From JAHECQ01 sp047638695 (lineage in GTDB: Bacteria > Actinomycetota > Acidimicrobiia > Acidimicrobiales > SZUA-35), in assembly GCA_047638695.1 (NCBI GenBank), contig JBLINY010000121.1, positions 1-13,238 on the forward strand: a stretch of 13,238 bases of DNA. The letters run 5' to 3'. The position numbers and the translations under genes were made by a program. The notes under the pieces were generated by a model. That model made no database searches. It saw only the letters and a list, made by a program, of their open reading frames with translations, and was not told the DNA's origin. Positions 1-6,219 of the stretch are shown one piece after another; position 1 is the stretch's first letter, and each line of letters begins with the position of its first letter.

Positions 1-41
1 CCTATTTGTTCGCGGACAGGGCCTAGTTGTTGGGGACAGGG
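1..41. repeat. imperfect tandem direct repeat at window edge
   Basis: Two adjacent units of about 20 bases (1-21 and 22-41) share the frame CCTA-TTGTT-...-GGACAGGG. They differ by one substitution (T5 to G26) and a small change in the middle (CGCGG against GGGG). The pair lies just downstream of the VOC gene stop codon. It may be the edge of a longer repeat array or a mobile-element end, but the window cuts it off. No inverted repeat or transposase is visible here. Confidence 0.5.
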
Positions 42-44
42 ACG

Positions 45-560
45 TCAGGCTGGCACATAGGCGGTGATGGCGTCAGCAGCCTCGCCTGCGTCGTAACGGC
101 TGATTAGCTCGTCGAAGTCGACCTTGATGCCTATGGGGTTGGCGGCGAAAACAGGCGAGCGCATGAACTGGTCGGCTTCCTCGAGCGAGCAGATGTCGAC
201 CTGGAGCTCGACTTCGTTGCGATCGGGGTCTCGGTAGTAGCCAGACAACGTCATGCCGTGGTTGATCGTCCAGAAGGGTTCGATGCCCTTGGCTTTGAGA
301 CGGCTGTAGGTGGCGAAGAGCTCGTCGAGCGAGGCGTAGGTGAAGGCCACGTGAGCGACCCCCGCCGATTTGCGATCGCGGTCGACGAGGTCGGGCATGT
401 TGACGATGGCCACCCGGTGATGTTCGTCGTCGTACGACATGAAGGTGAGGGTCCCGTTGCCGTGCCGGATCTCCGCTTCGAGCACCGTGGTCCACCAGTC
501 GAGCATCTCTTTGTAGCGGCTGGTCTTCAGCACCACGTGGGCGAACTTGGTGGGTGGCAT
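45..560 (-). CDS. VOC-superfamily protein, extradiol dioxygenase-like
   Basis: This 171-residue protein has the vicinal oxygen chelate (glyoxalase/bleomycin resistance/extradiol dioxygenase) fold. Probable metal ligands are His8 (FAHVVLKT), His70 (VAHVAF) and Glu118 (EVELQ), spaced as in the His-His-Glu triad of type I extradiol dioxygenases. The GYYRDPDRNEVELQVD block and the NPIG...D..EL C-terminal tail resemble single-domain catechol 2,3-dioxygenase-like members. The substrate cannot be read from the sequence, and such proteins may be cytosolic ring-cleaving enzymes or other lyases/isomerases. The ATG at 560 has no Shine-Dalgarno sequence, but a TAAGCT -10 element lies 6 nt upstream, which suggests leaderless translation. 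It is the last gene of the minus-strand row, separated from the preceding gene by 115 bases that contain a long stem-loop. There is no obvious link to phosphate. Confidence 0.85.
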   Translation of the reverse strand: MPPTKFAHVVLKTSRYKEMLDWWTTVLEAEIRHGNGTLTFMSYDDEHHRVAIVNMPDLVDRDRKSAGVAHVAFTYASLDELFATYSRLKAKGIEPFWTINHGMTLSGYYRDPDRNEVELQVDICSLEEADQFMRSPVFAANPIGIKVDFDELISRYDAGEAADAITAYVPA

Positions 561-595
561 GGCGTGAGCTTAGGTGAACGCGAACCGGCACCCAA
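561..595 (-). promoter_or_regulatory. probable leaderless promoter of the VOC gene
   Basis: Reading the minus strand, TTGGGT (595-590, -35-like) is followed by a 17-nt spacer, TAAGCT (572-567, a TAnnnT -10), 6 nt and then the ATG at 560. Transcription would begin at or within a base or two of the start codon. A GTTCACC heptamer (579-573) abuts the -10, but no second copy lies at the 11-bp spacing of a PHO box. The -35 overlaps one arm of the 585-627 stem-loop. Confidence 0.5.
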
Positions 596-627
596 GGTCG
601 ACCGGGATGGTCGTTCCAGGGTGCCGG
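585..627. terminator. long two-part stem-loop, possible terminator
   Basis: A perfect 9-bp outer stem, CCGGCACCC (585-593) with GGGTGCCGG (619-627), encloses a 5x5 internal loop and a perfect 5-bp inner stem, CGACC (599-603) with GGTCG (609-613), with a 5-nt apical loop. It lies after the stop codon of the putative anti-sigma gene (676) and before the VOC gene. There is no T-run on the minus strand side, so a tail-less actinobacterial terminator is plausible but not certain. Because it overlaps the -35 region of the VOC promoter, it could instead be an operator. Confidence 0.5.
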
Positions 628-675
628 CTTTATCGCGTGAGGTACTGGCGAACGGGTGACAGAGCGGGCGTTGCC

Positions 676-1776
676 TCAGTCGTCTTCGGCCGGGGCACCT
701 TCGCCAAAGAAGTCTTCCTCTTCGTTAAAGAAGCTGCCGTCGCCGAGGTTGCCGAGGTCGAGGATCTGGGCGTCTGCTGGCTTCTCGATCGTAATGTCGG
801 TATCGAGATCGCTAAACACGGTGGTCACCTCGAACTGGGCTGTGCCGGTGCCGCCCGGTTCCTGCAGATCGCCGGTGACATCGACTCGATACATCCGGTC
901 CTGACCGTCGACGTAGAGGTCGACGACGATCTCGCCGTCGGCTTCGGCATCCAGTTGGGTCTCGAGCCCGGCCATCCAGCCAGCCTGGCCGAGGGTCTGG
1001 TCGTCGAGATTGACCACGCTGCGATAGTGGGTCACGTCTATGCCGTCGACAGTTGTCTCGCCGACTTCCTCGGTCTCAAGCAATTGCTGGGCAGTGAGCA
1101 GGATGTTGCGAGGATCGGCGATCTTCAGTGCGGCATCGGTGATCAGGTCCGGTGCCTCGACTGCAAACCATTGGCCGTCGAAGTTGGCGTAGATCACGCC
1201 GTCGACATAGCGACCCTCGGGTGTTAGGGAACCTCCCAGTTCATTGGATGCGAACCCGCTGGTCTCGGTAACCGATGCATTGAAGCCGACGTCGCGTCCG
1301 GCGAAGGCGACGGCGAGCTCACCGAGGGCCTGGCCTGACTCGACACCATCGGAGCCAGAGACAGCGAAGGTGGTTGTGGCTCGGCCCGAGGCTGTGGCCG
1401 CTGTTGTCTGGGCTGCCCCGTGCACGGCAGCGAGGGCCGGCTCGGTGTTCGATGGCAACAAGACCACCACTCCCATGACAAGCACAAGAATGGCTGCTGC
1501 TGCTGCCGCCAGCTGGCCACAGTTGCGGCTGCGTCTCGGTGCCGACTGGGCTGACACCATCGGCGGTGCTCCGAACGTGGGTTGGGCCGCTGGGTCGGTG
1601 AACGTGCCGCCGGGATCGCTGGTGGATGAGGTTGGGGTAGCGCTGGCCATAGTGGCCTCCAAGAGTTGTTGAGCTTCGGGCGCAGACGCCGTCGGTAGTT
1701 CGGTTGGGGAAATGGGGTCGGCCGCTTGCAGCTGAGCCAAGAGCGGGTCATCGCTGAAATCGTGTCTGTTGGTCAT
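676..1776 (-). CDS. single-pass membrane protein, putative anti-sigma factor
   Basis: This 366-residue protein follows the ECF sigma gene with one base between its ATG (1776) and the sigma stop codon. A strong GAGGAG ribosome site ends 7 nt before the ATG and fixes the start, although the frame stays open further upstream. The N-terminal part (1-85) is cytosolic and Ala/Pro/Ser-rich, with a DPLLAQLQAADP motif at its beginning. One transmembrane helix spans about 88-108. The external part (about 115-340) looks like a beta-rich lipoprotein-type domain, perhaps LppX/LolA-like (DGVIYANFDGQWF, VDLYVDGQDRMYRVDV), and the tail is very acidic. Position and topology fit a membrane anti-sigma factor that holds the sigma factor at the membrane. 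The usual zinc anti-sigma HxxxCxxC motif is absent, so this role is inferred from context. Confidence 0.75.
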   Translation of the reverse strand: MTNRHDFSDDPLLAQLQAADPISPTELPTASAPEAQQLLEATMASATPTSSTSDPGGTFTDPAAQPTFGAPPMVSAQSAPRRSRNCGQLAAAAAAILVLVMGVVVLLPSNTEPALAAVHGAAQTTAATASGRATTTFAVSGSDGVESGQALGELAVAFAGRDVGFNASVTETSGFASNELGGSLTPEGRYVDGVIYANFDGQWFAVEAPDLITDAALKIADPRNILLTAQQLLETEEVGETTVDGIDVTHYRSVVNLDDQTLGQAGWMAGLETQLDAEADGEIVVDLYVDGQDRMYRVDVTGDLQEPGGTGTAQFEVTTVFSDLDTDITIEKPADAQILDLGNLGDGSFFNEEEDFFGEGAPAEDD

Positions 1777-1777
1777 T

Positions 1778-2317
1778 TCAGTTCTCCTCGAGAGCTGTCT
1801 GAAGTCGTTGACGGGCTCGGTGAATTCGGATGCCGACGGCGTTGGTTGAGCACCCCAGGGTGTCGCCGATTTCGGCGTGGCTGAGGCCTTCCCAGGCGAG
1901 AAGTCGCAACACTTCTTGGTCGTCGTCAGACAGCACTGCGAGGGCGGCACGAAGCTCTGAGCCAACTCGGTCTGCCGGGTCGGCGACAGCCCGCGGAGGT
2001 GGCTGCGCCTCCATCTTGTCGACCAAACGAAGTTGGCGGCCGCTAGAGCGGCGATGGTTGCGCAGTGTGTTGGCGGCAATGCCGTACAACCACGCGATTG
2101 TGGGCTGGGTCTGGTCGATCTCGTCTCGGCGTCGCCAAGCAACGGCGTACACCTCGCTGACGACGTCGTCAGCCTGCGACCAGTCGGCCGTTCGTCGACG
2201 GGCGTAGGCAACCAGCGGCCGATACGTCTCGTCGAAGATCTGACGGAACGTATCGGCCGATGCTGGTTCGTCGTCTGTCACGGTCTGGTTGGTCTGAATA
2301 GCGGTGAGCGTTCCCAC
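1778..2317 (-). CDS. ECF-type RNA polymerase sigma factor
   Basis: This 179-residue protein has only sigma region 2 (about 24-92) and region 4 (about 122-175), as in group 4 (ECF) sigma factors. Region 2.2 contains ADDVVSEVYAVAWRRRDEI (core polymerase binding), and regions 2.3-2.4 contain IAWLYGIAANTLRNHRR (promoter melting and -10 recognition). The region 4 helix-turn-helix is LSHAEIGDTLGCSTNAVG followed by an RIHRARQRL recognition stretch. The chosen start is a GTG at 2317, preceded by a weak AAGAAG; another GTG at residue 13 is possible. It begins 56 bases after pstS1 on the same strand with no clear terminator between, so it may be co-transcribed from the PHO-box promoter. The downstream membrane protein is its likely partner. 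Its target promoters are unknown. Confidence 0.9.
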   Translation of the reverse strand: MGTLTAIQTNQTVTDDEPASADTFRQIFDETYRPLVAYARRRTADWSQADDVVSEVYAVAWRRRDEIDQTQPTIAWLYGIAANTLRNHRRSSGRQLRLVDKMEAQPPPRAVADPADRVGSELRAALAVLSDDDQEVLRLLAWEGLSHAEIGDTLGCSTNAVGIRIHRARQRLQTALEEN

Positions 2318-2373
2318 AACAGCTTCTTGTCCGCTTGCGGCCTCAACCTTTCACCAGGGTAGAACCGTTGGGG

Positions 2374-3516
2374 CTACTCCCAGCTGCGGCCGCTGGTGCG
2401 GTCGGCCCAGATGCCGTTGGCCTTGTCGATGTCTTCGGCAGGCATATCGATGTAGCCGACAGCGCTGACCGACGCATAGCCGGTGTCGCTGAGCATGTAG
2501 TCAACAAAGGCGGCAACTGACGGGTCGCTGGCCGCCGACTCCACGTTCACGTAGGTGTAGAGGAATCGAGCGATGGGGAACTCGGCCGAAGCGATGGTCT
2601 CAGCGGTCGGTGTGACGCACTCGCCGCCGTCTTCCTTCGACACGGCGATGAGCTTGGCCTTACCCGTAGCTGCGGCCTCGCTGGCGAAGGCGAAACCAAC
2701 CCAGCCAAGGCTGTATTGGCTCGAGCTGATGCCTTCGATGATGACATTGTCGTCGGGGCTCGAGGTGTAGTCGGGCCGGATGATGTCCACGAACTCCCGA
2801 GCGTCGGCATCGAGACCGGTCTTGCCATTCGCAACCGCCTCGAGGACGATCTCGCCGAAGCTGTCGAAGGTTCCCGACTCTTCGCCAGGGCCGAAGATGT
2901 CGAGTTGAGCATCGGGCAGGTCGTCGGCCGTCGAGCCCATTGCAGCCAAGAGAGCGTTGGCGTCAGACCAGTTGCTGAAACCGATTGTCTCGTCGCTAAG
3001 GAGGGCGTAGATCTGGTTGAACGAGAGGCATTCGATTGCATCGTTGTCCGCGGAGGTCACAACGCTGATGCCATCGATTCCTCGACGAATCTCGATGAAC
3101 TCAATTCCTGCTTCTTCGCAAATGGCGATCTCTTCATCCTTGAAGAGTCGAGAGGCGTTGGCTATCGGAACTTCGCCGGCGCAGAACTTCTTTGCCCCGT
3201 CACCAGAACCCGGACCTTCGACCGAGATCGCCACACCGGGTGCAACGCCTGCGAACTCCTCGGCCTGTCGCTGCACGATCGGGAAAACCGTGGACGACCC
3301 GGAAACGAGGAATGAGCCCTCGAGAGTGCTCTCCTCGCCTGGGTCAGCAGGTGCAGTGGTTTCATCAGTCGCTGAGCTGGTGGTTGACCCGGCGTCGTCC
3401 GATGCATCCGTGCTGCTGTCGTCCGTTGCATTCGTGCTGCTGCCGCACGCAGTTGCGATGAGCAGGAAGGAGAGCAGCAAACCGCTCAGGGTGCGCTTCG
3501 TTGATGATTTTCTCAT
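2374..3516 (-). CDS. pstS: phosphate-binding lipoprotein PstS (copy 1)
   Basis: This is the 380-residue extracytoplasmic phosphate receptor of the Pst ABC importer. The start at 3516 gives a classic lipoprotein signal (MRKSSTKRT, hydrophobic core, ATAC with Cys24). The longer frame up to 3576 would bury this signal and run into the upstream control region. A low-complexity Ser/Thr/Asp linker (25-65) precedes the binding domain. Ligand loops visible are SGSST (72-76), GPGSGDG (101-107) and GPGEESGTFDSF (209-220); the last resembles cyanobacterial SphX-type PstS rather than the E. coli form. Four cysteines outside the signal match those in the other PstS copy and may form disulfides. No pstC/A/B follows it, so it probably feeds the importer encoded upstream. 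A PHO box at 3579-3600 and its own promoter imply induction by phosphate starvation. Confidence 0.93.
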   Translation of the reverse strand: MRKSSTKRTLSGLLLSFLLIATACGSSTNATDDSSTDASDDAGSTTSSATDETTAPADPGEESTLEGSFLVSGSSTVFPIVQRQAEEFAGVAPGVAISVEGPGSGDGAKKFCAGEVPIANASRLFKDEEIAICEEAGIEFIEIRRGIDGISVVTSADNDAIECLSFNQIYALLSDETIGFSNWSDANALLAAMGSTADDLPDAQLDIFGPGEESGTFDSFGEIVLEAVANGKTGLDADAREFVDIIRPDYTSSPDDNVIIEGISSSQYSLGWVGFAFASEAAATGKAKLIAVSKEDGGECVTPTAETIASAEFPIARFLYTYVNVESAASDPSVAAFVDYMLSDTGYASVSAVGYIDMPAEDIDKANGIWADRTSGRSWE

Positions 3517-3552
3517 AACGCGTACGGTATGAACCCCAGTTAACGGTGGTAA
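3517..3552 (-). promoter_or_regulatory. probable leaderless promoter of pstS copy 1
   Basis: On the minus strand, TTACCA (3552-3547) is followed by a 17-nt spacer, TACCGT (3529-3524, TAnnnT -10), 7 nt and the ATG at 3516. No Shine-Dalgarno sequence lies at a useful distance. This supports the lipoprotein start and a transcript beginning at or very near the ATG. Confidence 0.5.
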
Positions 3553-3578
3553 CACGGCGCCATGACTGCTGGCCAACG

Positions 3579-3600
3579 ATTAGGTGAACAGGAGGTGAAG
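3579..3600 (-). promoter_or_regulatory. PHO box upstream of pstS copy 1
   Basis: The minus strand reads CTTCACCTCCT followed by GTTCACCTAAT: two 11-bp units whose 7-base cores (3600-3594 and 3589-3583) start exactly 11 bases apart. This is the direct-repeat pattern of Streptomyces PhoP-type PHO boxes, where the core is GTTCACC. It lies 27 nt upstream of the predicted -35 of pstS1, in the gap after phoU. The likely binder is the response regulator encoded at 5530-6219. Confidence 0.75.
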
Positions 3601-3609
3601 CGCGACGCC

Positions 3610-4290
3610 CTAGTCGTCGGTATCGGTGTCACCATCATCGAGGTAGTCGACGGTGGGGATGGGCTCGGAGGCTGTGCGTACGATCCCGAGAAGGTTGGAA
3701 ACGATTCGCTTCAAGTACCGGTAGTAGATGGCGAGTGGCACCACTTCCCGACCTGGCCGTTCAGAAATAAGAAAGCCCTCAATCATTCTCTTGTGAACCG
3801 ATGTAAGGGCATCAGCCTTGGCCGCGAACTCCTCGATGGCCGAGTCGTCGACATCATGGTCGGCTAACAATTCGGCGGCGTCGATAAAAAGTGACGACAC
3901 CGCAAGGCGTTCGTCGAGCAGGGTGTTGATGTTCTCGTTCTCAGCCAACGAAATCCCACCCTCCGCCAGGTCGAGGATGTTCTTTGCTTGATCGCCGATC
4001 CGCTCGATCTTCTTGAGAAGCAGCGTGAAGCCGAGTACCGAACCGATGTCGGCCGTGCCCTGAACGCTGATATGTACGACGAGCTCCGAACGAAGATCTT
4101 GTTCGGCCTTGTTGATTCTCTGGTCCGTCTCGCGAATGTCGGCCGAGACGACATCTGCGTCGGTCTCAGTAAGCAGCGCCAGTGTGGCCAGGTCAAAGGA
4201 ATGCCGAGCATCACCAAGCATCTGGACGGACTTGGAAACGATGTGATCGAGACCTGGTGTCGTATCCCTCTTGAAGAATGAAAGCACCAT
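3610..4290 (-). CDS. phoU: PhoU-like phosphate regulator, stand-alone
   Basis: This 226-residue cytosolic helical protein has a PhoU-type fold. The first PhoU signature is clear (KKIERIGDQAKNILDLA, about 93-109, with Glu96 and Asp100 as metal-ligand candidates). The second repeat (YYRYLKRIVSNLLGIV, about 189-204) keeps the shape but has lost the Glu and Asp of the E-x3-D motif. The C-terminal tail is acidic. A GAGG ribosome site stands 8 nt before the ATG. It starts 30 bases after the Na+/phosphate cotransporter stop codon. In many bacteria a PhoU-like domain is fused to such carriers (YjbB type), so its likely partner is the carrier rather than PstB. A second PhoU domain in this window is fused to the kinase. 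The assignment to the PhoU family is firm; the partner is inferred. Confidence 0.88.
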   Translation of the reverse strand: MVLSFFKRDTTPGLDHIVSKSVQMLGDARHSFDLATLALLTETDADVVSADIRETDQRINKAEQDLRSELVVHISVQGTADIGSVLGFTLLLKKIERIGDQAKNILDLAEGGISLAENENINTLLDERLAVSSLFIDAAELLADHDVDDSAIEEFAAKADALTSVHKRMIEGFLISERPGREVVPLAIYYRYLKRIVSNLLGIVRTASEPIPTVDYLDDGDTDTDD

Positions 4291-4320
4291 GCTGGTCCTC
4301 GTTTCCGTGGATGGCTCAGG

Positions 4321-5451
4321 TCAGCGGAAGATCGCAACCCCGAGCAGTGGTAGCACAATGAAGGCGACGCCGACGTAGGCGACGGCCCAGGTTCTCTTGG
4401 CAACGGCGATCTCCGCCAAAGCCTCAGCGCCACGAATAGGAAGCTCCCTGACGCCGGGCACCATATACAGCACCAGAATTCCAAGAACGTTAAAAGTTGT
4501 GTGCGTGAGCGCGACCGTGAGCGCCTCGGGGCTTGAAGCAGCCAACGATGCCAGAAGGGCTGTGATGGTGGTCCCAACATTGGCCCCAAGGGTGACGGGA
4601 TAGGCGTTTCTCAGGGAAAGCACGCCGGCCCCAGCCAGCGGAATAAGGATCGAAGTGGTGATGCTCGACGACTGCACGGCAACGGTGATGACAAGGCCCA
4701 GGAGCATCGCTACTGCTCCACCGCCTTTGCCGAGCACGGCGTTGATCGACCGCTCGACGCGATCGGCGACGAGCTGTCGCATGTTCTTGGTGATCAAGCT
4801 GAGAGCGATCAAAACGATCACCAATCCGGTGATCACCATGAGCACCCCCTTGACGTTGCCGTCCACACCGGCCCAGCCCCACAGGTCCGTGAGCCAGCCG
4901 ACCGGCTCCTTGACCCACGCCTTGATGGGGCTCTTCCATTCGCTTCCAGCCGAGCCGACGAGCCGGGTGCTCATGGCCTCGGCAATGCCCGAGATCAAGC
5001 CGGTAAGCAGCTCGACAGGTAAAAGAACTGCGACAGCCAGGACGTTGAAGAAATCGTGCACGGTTGCAGCCGCGAAGGCACGGCGAAATTCGGCCGACTG
5101 TCGCATATGGCCGAGCGAGACGAGGGTGTTGGTCACCGTCGTGCCGATGTTGGCCCCCATGATCATCGGGACCGCCTGGTCGACACCCAAAGCCCCGGAG
5201 GCCACCAGCCCAACGATCACCGAGGTTGAAGCGGATGAGGACTGCACCAACACCGTCCCAAGGATCCCGATGCAAAGTCCGGCGATGGGGTTGGTGACGG
5301 CCGAGAAGAGGCGTTCCTGGGTGTCCTCGCCCATGATCTTGATTCCTGTTTCCAGCGACGAAACGCCGACGAGGAAGAGGTAGATCAGGCCGACGACGAC
5401 GGCCGATCGCACGGGCGTCGGCATCGAGGTCGAGTCGTCGGCGGCAACCAT
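4321..5451 (-). CDS. Na+/phosphate cotransporter, NptA/SLC34-like
   Basis: This 376-residue inner-membrane carrier belongs to the Na/Pi cotransporter (PF02690) family. The inverted-repeat core is visible: QSSSASTS at about 70-77 with GANIGTT at 99-105, and QSSSITTS at about 260-267 with GANVGTT at 289-295. The doubled QSSS motif is the hallmark that lines the phosphate and sodium site in NaPi-II proteins. About eight hydrophobic segments flank these, and a small polar region (about 160-200) separates the halves. It lacks a C-terminal PhoU domain; the next gene supplies one as a separate protein. It sits 78 bases after the response regulator. There is no Shine-Dalgarno sequence, but TACGGT lies 9 nt before the ATG and may be a -10 for its own transcript. 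It may move phosphate inward with low affinity or, as proposed for YjbB, outward. Confidence 0.92.
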   Translation of the reverse strand: MVAADDSTSMPTPVRSAVVVGLIYLFLVGVSSLETGIKIMGEDTQERLFSAVTNPIAGLCIGILGTVLVQSSSASTSVIVGLVASGALGVDQAVPMIMGANIGTTVTNTLVSLGHMRQSAEFRRAFAAATVHDFFNVLAVAVLLPVELLTGLISGIAEAMSTRLVGSAGSEWKSPIKAWVKEPVGWLTDLWGWAGVDGNVKGVLMVITGLVIVLIALSLITKNMRQLVADRVERSINAVLGKGGGAVAMLLGLVITVAVQSSSITTSILIPLAGAGVLSLRNAYPVTLGANVGTTITALLASLAASSPEALTVALTHTTFNVLGILVLYMVPGVRELPIRGAEALAEIAVAKRTWAVAYVGVAFIVLPLLGVAIFR

Positions 5452-5529
5452 CGAGGGAGGACCGTAGTGCGCGGATAGGCCGCTGGCACAGCGTAGGGAG
5501 AATCGCTGGCGAGCCGCTCGATCCAGGAC

Positions 5530-6219
5530 CTACGGCATCATTTTGTAGCCAAGACCGCGAATTGTCGTGATTGACGTCGGGTCGGCTGGATCCTTCTCGA
5601 TCTTCGAGCGGAGTCGCTTGATGTGGACGTCGAGCGTCTTGGTATCGCCGATGTAGTCGTAGCCCCACACTCGGTTGATGAGGTCGTCGCGGGTGACGAC
5701 GTAACCCGCTTGTTGCATGAGCTCGGCCAACAGTTGAAATTCCTTCAACGGCAGGTCGAGCAGCGTGCCATCCAGGCGAACTTCATGGCGCTCTCGATCG
5801 AGGCTCAGCGCGCCGACGCTTAGATCCTGCTCCTCGGGATCGATGACCCCAGCAGCACTTCGTCTCAGGATGGTGCGGATTCGGGCCAGCAATTCACGTA
5901 GCCGGTAGGGCTTTGTGATGTAGTCGTCGGCTCCAACTTCGAGAGCGACGACCGCGTCGATCTCCTCGGACTTCGCCGACACCATGATCACAGGGGTGTC
6001 TCCCGCCGACCGGATGTGGCGGCAAACGTCGATGCCCGACATCCGAGGCAACATGACATCGAGGAGGACGATGTCAGGGTGCGCAGTGTCGAATGTCGAG
6101 ACTGCTTGTTCGCCGTCTCCTGCGGTGTAGACAAAGAAGCCCTCCTTTTTCAGCGCCAGTTCTAGCGCATCGCGGAACGCCGGTTCATCGTCAACAACGA
6201 GAACAGTTGTGGCGGTCAC
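5530..6219 (-). CDS. phosphate response regulator, OmpR/PhoB family (RegX3-like)
   Basis: This 229-residue regulator has a receiver domain (1-120) and an OmpR/PhoB winged helix (about 130-228). The acidic pocket is Asp10/Asp11, the phosphoacceptor is Asp54 (VLLDVMLP), the switch serine is Ser81 and the conserved lysine is Lys103 (ITKP). The recognition helix region reads TKTLDVHIKRLRSKIE, much as in actinobacterial RegX3 and PhoP. The GTG start at 6219 overlaps the kinase stop codon (GTGA) and has AGGG just upstream. The overlap with a PhoU-kinase and the surrounding pst genes make phosphate control very likely. Its expected targets are the two PHO boxes at 3579-3600 and 12241-12262. Whether it descends from PhoP or RegX3 cannot be decided by eye. 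Confidence 0.93.
   Translation of the reverse strand: MTATTVLVVDDEPAFRDALELALKKEGFFVYTAGDGEQAVSTFDTAHPDIVLLDVMLPRMSGIDVCRHIRSAGDTPVIMVSAKSEEIDAVVALEVGADDYITKPYRLRELLARIRTILRRSAAGVIDPEEQDLSVGALSLDRERHEVRLDGTLLDLPLKEFQLLAELMQQAGYVVTRDDLINRVWGYDYIGDTKTLDVHIKRLRSKIEKDPADPTSITTIRGLGYKMMP

Noticed and set aside
573..579. GTTCACC upstream of the VOC gene as a third PHO box
   Set aside because: Only one good core is present. The nearest partial match (CGTGAGC on the plus strand) is 10, not 11, bases away, so it is a half-site at most.
1777..2211. Long upstream extension of the putative anti-sigma frame, giving a 511-residue reading
   Set aside because: It lies entirely across the sigma factor gene in another frame. 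The ATG at 1776 has a strong GAGGAG site and follows the sigma stop codon by one base.
2318..2373. Small CCGC-AA-GCGG hairpin between pstS1 and the sigma gene as a terminator
   Set aside because: The stem is only 4 bp with a 2-nt loop and has no T-run, too weak to call.
3517..3576. ATG at 3576 as start of pstS copy 1
   Set aside because: It would put 20 residues before a typical lipoprotein signal and would place the predicted promoter within the coding sequence.
4321..5668. Long Arg/His-rich and Arg/Pro-rich reading frames opposite or across the carrier, pst and regulator genes
   Set aside because: Their composition is typical of out-of-frame reading in high-GC DNA, they lack domains, and they cover genes with clear family motifs.
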